From NCBI RefSeq assembly GCF_001298445.1, contig NZ_CP012036.1:4390158-4454157 (forward strand): a stretch of 64,000 nucleotides of DNA, read 5' to 3'. The notes under the pieces are model-generated. The model made no database searches and was not told the DNA's origin. It was given only the letters and a program-made list of their open reading frames with translations. The position numbers and the translations under genes are program-made. This DNA comes from Nostoc piscinale CENA21 (GTDB taxonomy: Bacteria; Cyanobacteriota; Cyanobacteriia; Cyanobacteriales; Nostocaceae). This document shows, piece after piece, positions 26,885 through 38,101 of this stretch (the stretch's first letter is position 1; every line of letters starts with the position of its first letter).

Positions 26885-26911
26885 TACCCATCTCCTTTTA
26901 GAAAATGGGTA
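26885..26911 (-). terminator. Terminator of the large kinase gene
   Basis: On the minus strand TACCCAT pairs with ATGGGTA around a 13-base loop, followed by TTATTTTTT. It lies 80-106 bases after the kinase stop codon, beyond the longer perfect hairpin at 26923-26966. Confidence 0.6.
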
Positions 26912-26922
26912 CAGGAATAATT

Positions 26923-26966
26923 ACACACTAGTAGAGATGTTGTATGTAACATCTCTACTAGTGTGT
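26923..26966. repeat. 19-pair perfect inverted repeat
   Basis: ACACACTAGTAGAGATGTT (26923-26941) and its exact complement (26948-26966) flank a six-base loop GTATGT. Such perfection over 19 pairs is unusual for a bacterial terminator and suggests a young palindromic repeat. It sits 25 bases after the large kinase gene. The rest of the gap 26570-26884 is AT-rich without recognised features. Confidence 0.65.
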
Positions 26967-26990
26967 CTGCAACTTGATGTTAATTATTTA

Positions 26991-29900
26991 TTAACCAGAA
27001 ATAGGAATAGAAATAATAAATTCTGTACCTACCCCTAAAACTGACTCACAAGTTAAATTACCATTATGATTATCGACAATAATTTGCCGACTGATAGATA
27101 AGCCTAAACCCGTACCCTTACCAACATTTTTAGTAGTAAATAAGTGGTCAAAAATAGATGCTTTAACTTCTTCTGTCATCCCTTTAGCATTATCTTTAAT
27201 TTTAATTACCACCTGTTGATTTACATGATCAACCTCTGTTTTGATAGTAATTGTATTCGTGATATCTACTGTATTATCTGCTAGTAGCCGGGAAGAGTAG
27301 GCTTCTTCTAAAGCATCAATGGCATTAGCAAGATATTCATAAAAACTTGATTTAGCTGTCCTAAGTAACATTCTACTGAAGGAATATTGCCATATTCTTT
27401 AATAACCTTGATACCAGGATGATCATAGTTGGCTTTTAAGCGATGTTGTAAAATCATCAAGGTACTATCAATTCCATCATGAATATTGGCTGATACTTTA
27501 GATTTAGTATCCGCGCGAGAAAATGTCCGCAGAGAAGTACTAATTTCCCGAATCCGTTTTGTCCCTGTTTTCATCCCATCAATCATTTTGGGTAATTCTT
27601 CCAACAGGATATCTATATCTATTTCTTCAGCTTTATCATCAATTTCATCGCCAGGATTGGGAAAATTAGACTGATAAAGTTGTAGATAATCAATTAAATC
27701 ATTCACAGCATCTTTAGCTAAATCTAAATTACCGGAAATAAAGCTGAGTGGGTTGTTAATTTCATGGGCAACCCCAGCGACTAAATTACCTAAAGATGAC
27801 ATTTTCTCACTTTGGATAATTTGTAATTGTGCTGCTTGTAAGTCTTGGAGAGACTGGGATAATTGCTTTGATTTATCTTGTTCGTTGGCATATAGACGAG
27901 CATTTTCAATTGCGATCGCCATTTGAGAAACCAAAACTTTTAAGACTTTTACTCTTTCAGGCATAAACGCCCCTGTGGACAATTTATTCTCTAGATAAAT
28001 AATCCCTGTAATTTGTGATTGATAAATAATTGGCAAACAAAGAATTGATTTAGATTTTGCTACTTGAACATAGCTGTCGATGCTAAAAGGTTCAGTCGTG
28101 GCTGCATCATTTAAGATGAGATTTTCTTGGGTGCGGAAAACATAATTAATCACAGACAAGGGTAAATCGGGATAGCTATTAATAGGTAGTGACTGTAAAA
28201 CTGTGACCATATCATCCACAGCATTACCAGCAGCTTCGATATATAGCTGATTTTCTTTTACCAGTAGTAATACGGCTTTTTGGGCAGCAGCATTTTCTAG
28301 TAAAATCTTGATTAATTTACTTAACAAGTTTTCTAAGACAATTTCATTAGTAATTGCTTGAGAAACTTTAATGAAGGTATTTAAGTCCAAGAAATCGCCT
28401 AAACCACTACTGGTAGTAGTGTGAGTTGTAGTGCGAACGACATCTAATTTGAGGGCAGAATTATCGGGAGTGGTAGTTTGTTTAACTAAAAAAGGATATT
28501 GGACTTCTAATTGTTTAACTTTAGCGATCGCACCCCAACGAATGCAGGCATAATAAGCCTTAGTAATGTAAGTTTGCTGAATTAATTCTTTCCCTACAGA
28601 CTGATAAAACTCACCTGCTAACTGGTACGCTAAAGCTTCATCTAACAGATAACCATTGGCTTGGGCTTTTTGAATAGCCAGTTCATAGTAATCCATCGCC
28701 TCTAAATGATGCTGCAAAACTCTCTGTATTTCTGCTTCTACCAAATAAAATTTATGCAGGTGGTTCATGGGTGCATGATTCGCCCAGAGTTCCATTTTTT
28801 GCTGATTACTTCTGACTTTGGCTAAAATCTCTGTCTGCGTTGATTCGGAAGCTGTTTGATAATTTGCCAGTTGTGCTAAAGAATCATAAAAATAGAACAA
28901 GGGAACTACAAATAATCCGGTGACACCACTTAATGATTTTTCTGCCATTGCTGCATACTCAACAGCAAGCTGATACTCACCAAATAAATAAGCCAGCATC
29001 AGCTTATTAACAAACAGGTGATTCATGGTGTACAAATCGTTCACCTGTTGATGAGTAGGTAACATCACTTGCTCATCGTAAGCCTCACCCATTAAATAGT
29101 AAACATTCTCTGGACTACCTTTTAAATTCAACACTGTTTGCAGATATATGGAATTCCAAGTAAAGGCGACCTGTTGCTGAATTTTTTTCAGTGATTCACA
29201 ATAAGCAACCAGCTCTTTTTCCAAAATCCAGAGTTCTTTGCCCAGCCAAAATGAGTGATAAGGATAAATATATCCACAATAACCAGCATATTCTAAATCT
29301 CCCGTTTCTAAACCACTGGCAAATCCTTGTTTAGCGGTGATTAAGGTTTCTTGAATATGTTCTTGCCAGTGCATTACATGGGCGCTAACTACTGTGAGAA
29401 TTTTTGGTTTTAATTCTTCGGCATTAAATTGTGAGACTACATTTAATGCTAATTTCCCAAATTCATAGCCGACATCAATTTTGCCTTGAACTCCACAAAG
29501 CAGTAATCCATATAAGCTGTAGCCATAGGCAGAAACAGATGTATTGCCATATTTTAAGGACAAAATCACCATTTCATAGGCAATGAGAGGCATTAACTCA
29601 GGTGCAGTTTGAAAGGCTGCGGGGAGGACTCCCATTAAAATTCTCATTGCTGCTATCTTTTGGGGATCGGTCATTAATGGTAGGTTAATTAAATCTGCGA
29701 TCGCTCTGGTTTGTAAATTAGCAGTAATTTCCTCTACCCTGCGTTCATATTCCACGGCTGTTGGTTGCTCTGGAATTTTAATTCCTAGTAACTCTAGAGT
29801 TGATAATGCGATTTGAATTGCTTTTCGTTGTTGTTTGTGAATAATCGAGGCGATAATCTGCACTTCATAGACATGGACTTTATCGAGTAAAGTTTGCGCC

Positions 29901-32419
29901 TCTAACAACACAACATCAGCCCATTGCAACATCTGATCAAAGTTACCACCCAAATGGGCAACTTCCGCACCACCTTCATATAAACTTAGTGCTAACTGAT
30001 ATTCTGTTTGCCAAATATCGGCGCTTAACAGTTCTATGCCAATTTTGTAATACTTCAAAGCTGCTTCATAAGCCGTAGATGCTTTCGCCTTCCGTCCAGC
30101 AATTAAGTTAAACTTGGCTAATTCTGTCTTTTGCGATTGCTCAACTATGGAATTAACACCGACATTGAGCTGATTAACTATATCAAAAATATGAGCTTCG
30201 ATTTCTGCTTCAGGGATATTTTTGACAAGCAACTGACCGATTTTTAAATGAGTATCTTGCTTTTGAGATGCTGGAATTAACGAATAAGCTGCTTGTTGTA
30301 CTCGGTCGTGTAAAAATTTATAACTAATTGTAGAAGTGTCAAATTTTAATTTGACAGCCTCTTCTTGATTAAAAACTAAAGGAATTCGGTAACTTTCGTT
30401 TAAAGGAAGAATCAAACCAGCTTGTAACGCTGGGTATAATTCATTAGCTGTGATGGAAGATGCTTTCTCATTGATGATTGTCAACACATCTAGGCTAAAT
30501 CTATCACCTACACAAGCGGCTAACTTTAAAATCTCCTGAGTAGCTGGAGGTAGTTTTTCCAGACGACTAGCAACTAGTTCGACAACATTTTTATCAGTAA
30601 TACCAATAGCTTGAATTTTTTCTAAGTCCCACTGCCATTGTTGACTATTAAAATCAAATAATAATAAATATTCTTGATACAGTGCTTGCAGCAATTGAGT
30701 CAAGAAAAAAGGATTACCACCTGTTTTATTAAAAATTAATTCGGCTAGTTGAAAAATCTGCTGTTTAAATGCTTTAGATATCACATCCTGATTGCTGCTA
30801 TGGCGACTGGCTTGTAGAGTCTCAGTAATTAGTCGGTTAACGTGATGTAAATCTAAAGGTTGTAAAACCAGATTATTGACAATTGTGCCGACATTCTCAA
30901 TCTCAGTGATTGTCTGAATTAAAGGATGGGTGGGATTGACTTCATTATCTCTATATGCACCGATGAATAATAAATATTTGCTGTTGGGGTTTGTTGTTAG
31001 TAGTTTGATTAAGTTTAAAGTAGCCGAATCTGCCCATTGTAAATCATCTAAAAATATAACTAATGGATGTTCTTTTTGAGTAAAAACTTGGATAAATTCT
31101 TCAAAAACACGGTGAAAGCGATTTTGAGATTCAGCTGCACCTAATTCTGGTATTTCTGGTTGTTTGCCAATAATTAATTCTACTTCAGGAATAACATCAG
31201 TAATAACCTTGCCGTTTGTTCCAAAAGCTGCTAATATTTTGCTTTTCCAGATAGATATTTTTTCTTGATTTTCTGTTAACAAACAGCGCATTAAATAGGT
31301 AAAAGCCTGAATTAAAGAGGCGTAGGGAATATTCCGTTTGAGTTGGTCAAATTTACCAGAAATAAAGTAGCCTTGCCGTTGAGTGATAGGTTTATTGACT
31401 TCATTAACTAATGCAGATTTGCCAATTCCAGAATATCCAGATACTAGCATAATTTCACTAGTACCAGAATTCACGCGCTCAAAGGCTGCTAAAAGTTCAT
31501 TAACTTGGGTTTCTCTACCGTATAACTTTTGGGGGATTAATAACTGACTTAAAATATCTAACTGACCAGGAATAAAGTTAGTAATTTCACCTTTAGCTTC
31601 TAATTGCTCTAGACAATTTTCTAAATCAACTAATAATCCTGTGGCACTTTGATATCTATCTTCGGCATTTTTTGCCATTAGTTTCATGACAATTTCTGAA
31701 ACCGCATCGGGAATTTCAGGATTCAATAACTGAGGATTGACTGGCGTAACTGCAATATGTCGGTAAACAACTTCTAGAGGATCTGGGCTAATAAATGGAA
31801 TTTGCTGAGTCAGCATTTCATATAAAGTAACGCCCAGAGAATAAAAATCGCTACGATAGTCGAGAATGCGATTCATTCTCCCTGTTTGTTCAGGAGACAT
31901 ATAGGCTAATGTCCCTTCTACACAATTAGGATTGGTAAATTGGGGAGTTTCTTTATTTAACCGCGAGGCGATACCAAAGTCAGCAAGTTTAACAGTATTG
32001 GTTTGTAAGTTAATAATAATATTGCTGGGTTTGATATCTTTATGAATAATTTGCTGTTGATGAAGATGTTCTAAAGCTTTAGTTAATTCGATTGTAATTT
32101 TTAAAGATTGAATTAAGTCAAGGGTATTTGTCTGGATAAATTGGGCTAAAGACTGACCACCAAAATCTTCGAGTAAGAGTCCGACACGATGCTCAAAATT
32201 TTCTAAACTGATGGCTTTTACAATATAGGGAGAGTCTAAAGTCTGTTGAATCAAATATTCATTTTTGAGGCGGGTAAAAGCTTCTAGGGTAGGATATTCT
32301 TTTTTCAAAAGCTTGAGAATTACAGATTCCTTAGTTGCAGGAATGCGCGTGCGATAGATAATCGTTTGCAGTCCTTCATGGAGAGTAGAGAGGATGGGAT
32401 ATTCTGTAAGATGTGGCAT
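26991..32419 (-). CDS. Giant Ser/Thr kinase-ATPase-GAF-histidine kinase, frameshifted near the end
   Basis: The order is: Ser/Thr kinase (about 1-270; HKDIKPSNIIIN, LADFGIAS), AAA-type ATPase (about 290-560; SGYSGIGKSALVNEV, VIFLDDLQWAD), a long helical region (600-1330), GAF domain (about 1390-1540), coiled coil, and a histidine kinase with VAGVAHEINNPLSF and the ATPase motifs AKGMT and GTGLGLSIS. The main frame stops at 27308. One missing base near 27329 restores NQVFMNILANAIDALEEA, giving about 1809 residues. This trifunctional architecture is frequent in filamentous cyanobacteria. Signals and targets are unknown, and no response regulator is adjacent. Confidence 0.88.
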
Positions 32420-33033
32420 TGGTTTTTAGTTTTAAAGGAACACAAATTAAAATAAAATCTTCGCTAATTATGGAAGAGTTACTGGGTTAATTATTCCCAG
32501 TGTTCTAGCAATGATCACAATTATGTAAGTTATTAATGCCTCATATCAGTTATTTGAGTTAAAAAGTGCAGTTAAAACTGATAGAAATATACAAAGGCAG
32601 ATTTCAAACAAACAATTTTGGCTTATGGGAAGCTTAATTAAATTCCGTAAATTACCAAGCTTTTTGAAAAGTTCACCCTAACATTCAATTCTAAGTAGGG
32701 CGTTGCTGTAAAAGCTACTGTGCTTGTACTTAACATATTATAAAGAGAGCGATCGCACTCCAACACCAGCAGAATGGAAAAAAATTCCGATGCCTGAATT
32801 TCCGGCAACTCAAGCTCCATATAATAGTTGAAGAAGTGAAACAAAACGAAACATCGTAAAATCTCTCTGCTGCTACATCTTCTCCAACAAACTCCGGTAT
32901 TGACAATAGATGCAGGCTTTACCCGCAAAATATTGTCCTTACAAACTTACATTTTGGCAGACACGATTTTATCGGTCTGGTTGGCATCTACGCGGTTCCT
33001 TTCAATTTTTGATCATGGGAGAACACGGAATTT
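32420..33033. other. Noncoding gap before ndhH
   Basis: No convincing gene is seen in these 614 bases. A minus-strand frame at 32638-32928 has no family resemblance and starts in unlikely context. A short hairpin ACTGGG/CCCAGT lies near 32480. GGGAGAAC at 33016-33023 could be the ribosome-binding site of ndhH. Confidence 0.4.
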
Positions 33034-34218
33034 ATGGCCAGAATAGAAACCCGTACTGAACCAATGGTGCTGAACATGGGGCCACACCACCCCTCAATGC
33101 ACGGGGTTCTGCGGCTAATTGTCACCTTGGATGGCGAGGATGTCATTGATTGTGAACCGGTAATCGGCTATTTACATCGAGGAATGGAAAAAATTGCCGA
33201 AAACCGTACCACTGTTATGTATGTTCCCTACGTTAGTCGCTGGGACTACGCAGCAGGAATGTTTAACGAAGCTGTCACAGTTAACGCCCCCGAAAAGTTA
33301 GCTGGGATTGCAGTTCCCAAACGCGCCAGCTACATCCGCGTCATTATGCTGGAACTTAATCGCATCGCCAACCACTTACTATGGTTTGGCCCGTTCCTGG
33401 CTGACGTAGGCGCACAAACTCCCTTCTTCTACCAATTCCGAGAACGGGAGATGATTTACGATTTGTGGGAAGCAGCTACAGGCTACCGCATGGTAAATAA
33501 CAACTACTTCCGCGTTGGCGGTGTGGCTGCCGATTTACCTTATGGTTGGGTAGATAAATGTGAAGAATTTTGCGACTACTTCTTACCTGTAGTTGATGAA
33601 TACGAAAAGTTAGTTACCAATAACCCCATCTTCCGCCGTCGTGTTGAAGGTATTGGTACAATTACCCGCGAAGAAGCAATTAACTGGGGGTTATCTGGCC
33701 CCATGTTACGTGCTTCTGGCGTGAAGTGGGACTTGCGTAAAGTTGACCATTACGAATGCTACGACGATTTTGACTGGGAAGTTCAGTGGGAAACTGCCGG
33801 TGATTGTTTAGCGCGTTATATGGTACGGATGCGGGAAATGCGCGAATCTGTGAAGATTATCAAGCAAGCCCTGAAAGGATTACCCGGCGGCCCCTACGAA
33901 AACCTGGAAGCTAAACGCCTAGCTGCTGGCAAAAAATCTGAATGGGATGATTTTGATTACCAGTTTATTGGTAAAAAAGTAGCCCCCACCTTCAAAATGC
34001 CGAAAGGTGAAATCTATGCCCGTGTGGAAAGCGGTAAGGGTGAACTAGGCATTTATCTGGTTGGTGATGATAATGTCTTTCCTTGGCGCTGGAAAATTCG
34101 CCCCGCAGATTTCAACAACCTGCAAATTCTACCTCACTTATTGCGGGGTATGAAGGTCGCAGATATTGTGGTCATCCTCGGTAGTATTGACGTAATCATG
34201 GGTTCTGTAGACAGATAA
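33034..34218 (+). CDS. ndhH: NAD(P)H-quinone oxidoreductase subunit H
   Basis: NdhH is the 49-kDa-type subunit in the peripheral arm of the thylakoid NDH-1 complex, near the quinone site, serving respiration, cyclic electron flow and CO2 uptake. The 394-residue sequence is full length and shows the hallmarks MGPHHPSMHGVLR, EPVIGYLHRGMEKIAE, YVSRWDYAAGMFNE and the terminal ILGSIDVIMGSVDR. As usual in cyanobacteria it stands apart from the ndhAIGE and ndhCKJ clusters. Confidence 0.97.
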   Translation: MARIETRTEPMVLNMGPHHPSMHGVLRLIVTLDGEDVIDCEPVIGYLHRGMEKIAENRTTVMYVPYVSRWDYAAGMFNEAVTVNAPEKLAGIAVPKRASYIRVIMLELNRIANHLLWFGPFLADVGAQTPFFYQFREREMIYDLWEAATGYRMVNNNYFRVGGVAADLPYGWVDKCEEFCDYFLPVVDEYEKLVTNNPIFRRRVEGIGTITREEAINWGLSGPMLRASGVKWDLRKVDHYECYDDFDWEVQWETAGDCLARYMVRMREMRESVKIIKQALKGLPGGPYENLEAKRLAAGKKSEWDDFDYQFIGKKVAPTFKMPKGEIYARVESGKGELGIYLVGDDNVFPWRWKIRPADFNNLQILPHLLRGMKVADIVVILGSIDVIMGSVDR

Positions 34219-34233
34219 GCAATGATTATTGCA

Positions 34234-34254
34234 GGGTAGGCATCTTGCCTGCCC
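34234..34254. repeat. Hairpin after ndhH
   Basis: GGGTAGGCA and TGCCTGCCC pair (one G-U) around TCT, 16 bases after the ndhH stop. There is no T tract, so it may act as a mRNA 3' stabiliser or is a copy of a short dispersed cyanobacterial repeat. Nothing else is evident in 34255-34480. Confidence 0.5.
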
Positions 34255-34504
34255 AAACACACCAAGTAATATTCAGAGTAATAAAACTAGTACAACAAGG
34301 CAAAAGTAAAAAGGCAAAAGGAAAAAAACAATAACGATACTACAAGCCTTTTAGCAATTTCTTAATGATCTGTTTATTTACGCCGACCTCTACTAGCTTC
34401 TTTGCCTCTGTTACATTACTTTGCAGCTGAAAGCTGATTTGCCTGAGTACTAACAAAAAAGAATTAGAATAAACTGAAGGAAAACCAGGGAGGTGAACAT
34501 AATT

Positions 34505-34780
34505 ATGTCGATAAAACTTTTACCAGACCTTGGAGATTTAGCAGAAGGATTAGGAGTTACAGGTATTGTTGGGGTTGTGTTGGTGCCTGTATTGTTGCCA
34601 GTGGTAGCTGGTGTTGGTAGACCAGTAGCCAAAGCAGTTGTGAAAAAAGGAATATTGTTCTACGAAAACAGCAAAGCAGCGATCGCAGAAGTAAACGAAG
34701 TCTGGGAAGATATCATTGCTGAAGCTAGGGCAGAAGTTGGTGAAGAGCGGATGAAATCAGCTGAACCCAGAGAAATTTAG
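34505..34780 (+). CDS. DUF5132-like small membrane protein
   Basis: From ATG 34505 (MSIKLLPDLGDLAEG) the product has 91 residues. A strong GGGAGG lies upstream at 34488-34493, overlapping the GTG at 34493 that would otherwise be the start, so the ATG is preferred. A glycine/valine-rich hydrophobic segment (VTGIVGVVLVPVLLPVVAGV) is followed by a basic then acidic amphipathic helix (VNEVWEDIIAEARAE). It resembles DUF5132 proteins, which have no known function. Confidence 0.6.
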   Translation: MSIKLLPDLGDLAEGLGVTGIVGVVLVPVLLPVVAGVGRPVAKAVVKKGILFYENSKAAIAEVNEVWEDIIAEARAEVGEERMKSAEPREI

Positions 34781-34805
34781 GCTGCGTCACCCAATTAGTA
34801 ATTCT

Positions 34806-35492
34806 TTAAGATTCACGCAATACATATCCCACACCCCGCACTGTTTGAATGAGGCGTTTTTGGCCTTCATCTTCAATTTTGAGGCGGAGATAACGAATAT
34901 AAACCTCAATTACATTTGACTCACCCATAAAATCGTAACCCCAAACATTTTCTAATATTTGTTCGCGGGTTAATACCTCACGGGGATGTTCCATTAAGAA
35001 CTTCAATAACTCAAATTCTTTCATTGTTAAATCAATTGCCCGGCCATTCTGAATAGCGCGACGGGTTGAGATATCTAAAACTAACTCCCCAAAGCGCAAC
35101 TGCTCTGTAGTATCAATATCAGGTTTTAAATACAGGCGAATTAGCTTTAAAAATTCTTCTGGGCGGTAAGGTTTGAGAATATAATCATCAGCCCCAGCTT
35201 CTAGACAAGCTACACGGTCATCAACGGTATCTCGCGCCATTAAAACCAGCACCGGAGAACGCATCCCAGTACTTCTGATATTTTTACACAAGGATAGTCC
35301 AGATTCGCCTGCCAACATCCGGTCTAAAACAATTAAAGCAGGTTGACAATCACGGCTATATTGCAACCCACTAGCGGCATCGTGGGCTAAAATCGCATCA
35401 TAACCAGCTTCTTGCAAATCAGAAGATAGCTGATTTGCCAAGCTTTCATCAGTTTCAATCACCAACACACAGGGACTGTGAGCAACTGTCAT
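34806..35492 (-). CDS. nblR: OmpR/PhoB-type response regulator, NblR-like
   Basis: A receiver domain (about residues 8-120; VLVIETDESLA, phospho-acceptor in ALIVLDRML, DDYILKPY) is joined to a winged-helix output domain (about 130-228; LTMKEFELLKFLMEHPREVL, VEVYIRYLRLKIE-like strand VIEVYIRYLRLKIE and TVRGVGYVL). The receiver resembles NblR, the regulator of phycobilisome breakdown under nutrient stress, and the symbol is given on that resemblance only. I prefer ATG 35492 (MTVAHSPCVL) to 35513. No kinase gene is adjacent. It is one of many OmpR-type regulators in cyanobacteria. Confidence 0.75.
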   Translation of the reverse strand: MTVAHSPCVLVIETDESLANQLSSDLQEAGYDAILAHDAASGLQYSRDCQPALIVLDRMLAGESGLSLCKNIRSTGMRSPVLVLMARDTVDDRVACLEAGADDYILKPYRPEEFLKLIRLYLKPDIDTTEQLRFGELVLDISTRRAIQNGRAIDLTMKEFELLKFLMEHPREVLTREQILENVWGYDFMGESNVIEVYIRYLRLKIEDEGQKRLIQTVRGVGYVLRES

Positions 35493-35538
35493 AAATTTTA
35501 AGTCAAAAGTCAATGGTCAACAGAAGTAGCACTCATAC

Positions 35539-35577
35539 CAATTCACAATTCGCAATTCACAATTCGCAATTCGCAAT
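35539..35577. repeat. Short tandem repeat CAATTCGCAATTCA
   Basis: The 39 bases consist of five and a half units of a seven-base word, alternating CAATTCA and CAATTCG. Such heptamer arrays (STRR type) are typical intergenic sequences of heterocystous cyanobacteria. It is followed by GACGCTCCTTCGTCGCTAAC, also a repeated word in these genomes. Confidence 0.65.
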
Positions 35578-35779
35578 GACGCTCCTTCGTCGCTAACGCT
35601 GCGCTAAGGCAATTTGCAATTAAAAAACTTAGATGCAGCAAGGATTTTAGGGTTTACATCCATATCAGATTTTTCGTGAAATGGTATCAGCACTTGGCTA
35701 TAACTTTGTTTTTCAATTCTATTTATAAACCAGTGATTCGGGAAAAAACCCAAAGAAACAATTTTGACTCAAGTAAAGG

Positions 35780-35884
35780 TTGTCTATGAAGAATGGGTGT
35801 AGGGTAGATGGGTATAAGGGTGTAGGTGTTCAAAACCCTTACAACCTCAAGCCCTCACACCCTTACACCCATTCTGAACAGACA
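35780..35884. repeat. Palindromic repeat of the GGGTGTA family
   Basis: TTGTCT, four bases, AGAATGGGTGTA on the left is mirrored by TACACCCATTCT, four bases, AGACAA on the right, with an interior that is itself rich in GGGTGTA and complement. The whole 105 bases can form one long hairpin. It lies between the NblR-like gene and nadK, 21 bases after the nadK stop. Confidence 0.65.
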
Positions 35885-35905
35885 ATCGTTGTTAACAATT
35901 GACCA

Positions 35906-36829
35906 TTACGGTAATTCCACAGAGGTGGGTTTAGCGATATGCGGTAGACCCCATCCGAGTTTTTCGCGTAAGATGCGGAAAAACTCTGGTGGTTGTAGAC
36001 GAATAAATCGGACACTATATTGCGATCGCTCTAAATATACCCGATCTTCTGAAAACACATAACACCCGCCATTGCCATCGACCACCATCACCAAACGCGG
36101 AATATTCACCGGATAAATATTGACAGTCTCCGTATCTGGAAACACCAAAGCCCTGGAAGCCAAGGAGTGAGGACAAATCGGTACTAACTGTAAAGCGGGT
36201 ATCCCAGGAGTGACTACGGGGCCACCTGCACTGAGGGAATAAGCCGTAGAACCTGTAGGTGTCGAAACTATTATGCCATCTGCGGCAATATCCACTGGCG
36301 CGTGCCGACCAATAGCAATTTCAAAATGACACATACAAGTTAACGGTTCCCGATGCAGCACCATTTCGTTCAAGCACAGGGCTTCCCACAATACCGACTC
36401 TCCGCGCAATACTTTCACAGTTAGCATTGCCCGTTCTTCAATTTCATACTCACCCGCCATTGCTTGTTCAATGGCTTGGGAGAGTTGACTGAGATAAGTT
36501 TCCGTTAAAAACCCCATGTGACCGGTATTCACCGTTAACAAGGGAATACCCAAGGGTGCAACCTGACGAGACGCAGCTAAAACAGTACCATCTCCCCCCA
36601 GGACAACCGCAAACTTCATGTCTGAGTCAAACCCAGGGGGAATTAAACCGTCAACTGGAGTATGGCATACAGGACTTTCGGGATTAGCATAGCCCAGTAT
36701 TCCACCGATGCTACTGGTGACACATACATGCCATCCCGCAGCGGTGAGTTTTTCTTCTAGTTCGATAGCGACACGACTGGCTATCGGTTTTAAATCATTG
36801 TAGATAATGCCTGCTTTCGGCACATTCAA
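35906..36829 (-). CDS. nadK: NAD kinase
   Basis: NadK phosphorylates NAD to NADP using ATP. The 307-residue protein has the family's GGDGT at 78-82 (VVLGGDGTVLAASR), NTGHMGFLTE, LNEMVLHR and the substrate loop DGIIVSTPTGSTAYSLSAGG, with PHSLASRALVF near the end. Length and motifs fit a bacterial NAD kinase. Cyanobacteria usually carry two, so this may be one of a pair. It is on the same strand as the NblR-like gene but separated from it by a repeat. Confidence 0.95.
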   Translation of the reverse strand: MNVPKAGIIYNDLKPIASRVAIELEEKLTAAGWHVCVTSSIGGILGYANPESPVCHTPVDGLIPPGFDSDMKFAVVLGGDGTVLAASRQVAPLGIPLLTVNTGHMGFLTETYLSQLSQAIEQAMAGEYEIEERAMLTVKVLRGESVLWEALCLNEMVLHREPLTCMCHFEIAIGRHAPVDIAADGIIVSTPTGSTAYSLSAGGPVVTPGIPALQLVPICPHSLASRALVFPDTETVNIYPVNIPRLVMVVDGNGGCYVFSEDRVYLERSQYSVRFIRLQPPEFFRILREKLGWGLPHIAKPTSVELP

Positions 36830-36949
36830 ATATCCAAACTTTTAGCGATGCTTTGTACTATGTAATCCTTACATATTTTGACCAACGGAGTCATTATTCT
36901 GTAAGTAAAAGTCAAAAAGAGGCTAGGGACTAGTATGTTTTATTCAGCA

Positions 36950-37939
36950 CTATTGACTATTAACCTTTTTAAACGGCGATCGTTTGTCTTTTTGCTTTTT
37001 GGTCTTGGTTTTTTCGTAGTTTAGCTCTTTGAGCTTTTTCATAATTCTACTGAAATACTCTTGTAAATAAACTTCGAGAGTAGTTGTTTCTTGTTGATTT
37101 AAGCCAAAAACTTTATATACTTCATCCATTGGGGCGTTTAATGGTCTGCCACTGGCCAAAACTTCTGTAAACGCCAGTCTATCGGCCACATTCCATCCCC
37201 ACTGAAAGAACCGGACAAATCGGCGCACAGTCCGCAATAAATTTAACGGCATTCTTGTGACTTTAGCATCTTTGCTAGACAGGCGTTCACACAAGCTAAT
37301 AATTTCTTCTGCACTCCAAGCACGAGTGCCAACAACCGGGAAAGCTTGTTTTTCTGTCGCTGGCACACTCAAAGCCCGCACAGCGAATTTAGCAATGTCT
37401 TGAGTATCCATATAGGCGATGGGTGATGACTCGCCAGTTACCCAAACTGGTTGTCCTTCTAAAATTGGGATGCCATATTGACCGATTAACCCTTGCATAA
37501 AGCCAGCTAAACGTAAAACGGTGTAGTTAAGCCCCGATTCGGCTAAAAATAATTCTGTACACCGCTTAATTTCCATCAGGGGTACTTCTGGGTATTTTTC
37601 GGCATCAATTATAGAGAAGAAAATAAAACGTTCCACACCTGCCGCTTTGGCTGCTTGAATTAAGGCTACTTGACCTTCCCAGTCTACCTGCTTGATTGTT
37701 AAAGAATCGGTGGCACGGGAAGTAGCCGCATCAATAATTGCGGTAACTCCTTCTAGTGCGGCTGGCAGGGTTTCAGGGTAGCACAAATCTCCAAGAACGA
37801 GTTCAGCACCCCACTCTTTGAGAAACGCCGCTTTTTTACTACTGCGGACAAGACAACGTACTTTATACCCCTCATCGATCGCACGACGAGCCACTTGTCT
37901 TCCTAAGGTGCCAGTGGCACCGACTATTAGTAATGTCAT
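36950..37939 (-). CDS. ycf39: Ycf39/NmrA-like SDR protein, photosystem II assembly
   Basis: The Rossmann start is MTLLIVGATGTLGRQVARRA, with ASP/GLY-rich loop LVLGDL and no classical SDR Tyr-xxx-Lys catalytic pair, as in the atypical NmrA-like branch. Known Ycf39 binds high-light-inducible proteins and helps deliver chlorophyll to new D1. Extended C-terminal features EVLASGRPLNAPMDEVY and EVYLQEYFSRIMKKLKEL support Ycf39 over generic SDRs. The very basic tail (KTKTKKQKDKR) is an extra. It lies directly after petM on the same strand, and hli genes are found elsewhere in this window. Confidence 0.88.
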   Translation of the reverse strand: MTLLIVGATGTLGRQVARRAIDEGYKVRCLVRSSKKAAFLKEWGAELVLGDLCYPETLPAALEGVTAIIDAATSRATDSLTIKQVDWEGQVALIQAAKAAGVERFIFFSIIDAEKYPEVPLMEIKRCTELFLAESGLNYTVLRLAGFMQGLIGQYGIPILEGQPVWVTGESSPIAYMDTQDIAKFAVRALSVPATEKQAFPVVGTRAWSAEEIISLCERLSSKDAKVTRMPLNLLRTVRRFVRFFQWGWNVADRLAFTEVLASGRPLNAPMDEVYKVFGLNQQETTTLEVYLQEYFSRIMKKLKELNYEKTKTKKQKDKRSPFKKVNSQ

Positions 37940-38101
37940 GAGGGTTGTATTAAATCTTAATGTTTTATGAAAAGAATCTTAACAGAATTATATCCGTAAA
38001 CAAAAGTTTACACTTTTCTTAGAAATTAATTAATACCCAAAAATTTTGAAAACAGCGTTGTCCGTTGTGCGGACACGCTATTTTTTCAGACTTCAGAGAG
38101 A

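Noticed and set aside
32638..32928. Minus-strand frame of 96 codons before ndhH
   Set aside because: No family resemblance, composition unlike neighbours, and no ribosome site.
34450..34632. Minus-strand 60-codon frame with Thr/Pro-rich sequence
   Set aside because: It is antisense to the DUF5132-like gene, which has a strong ribosome site and normal composition.
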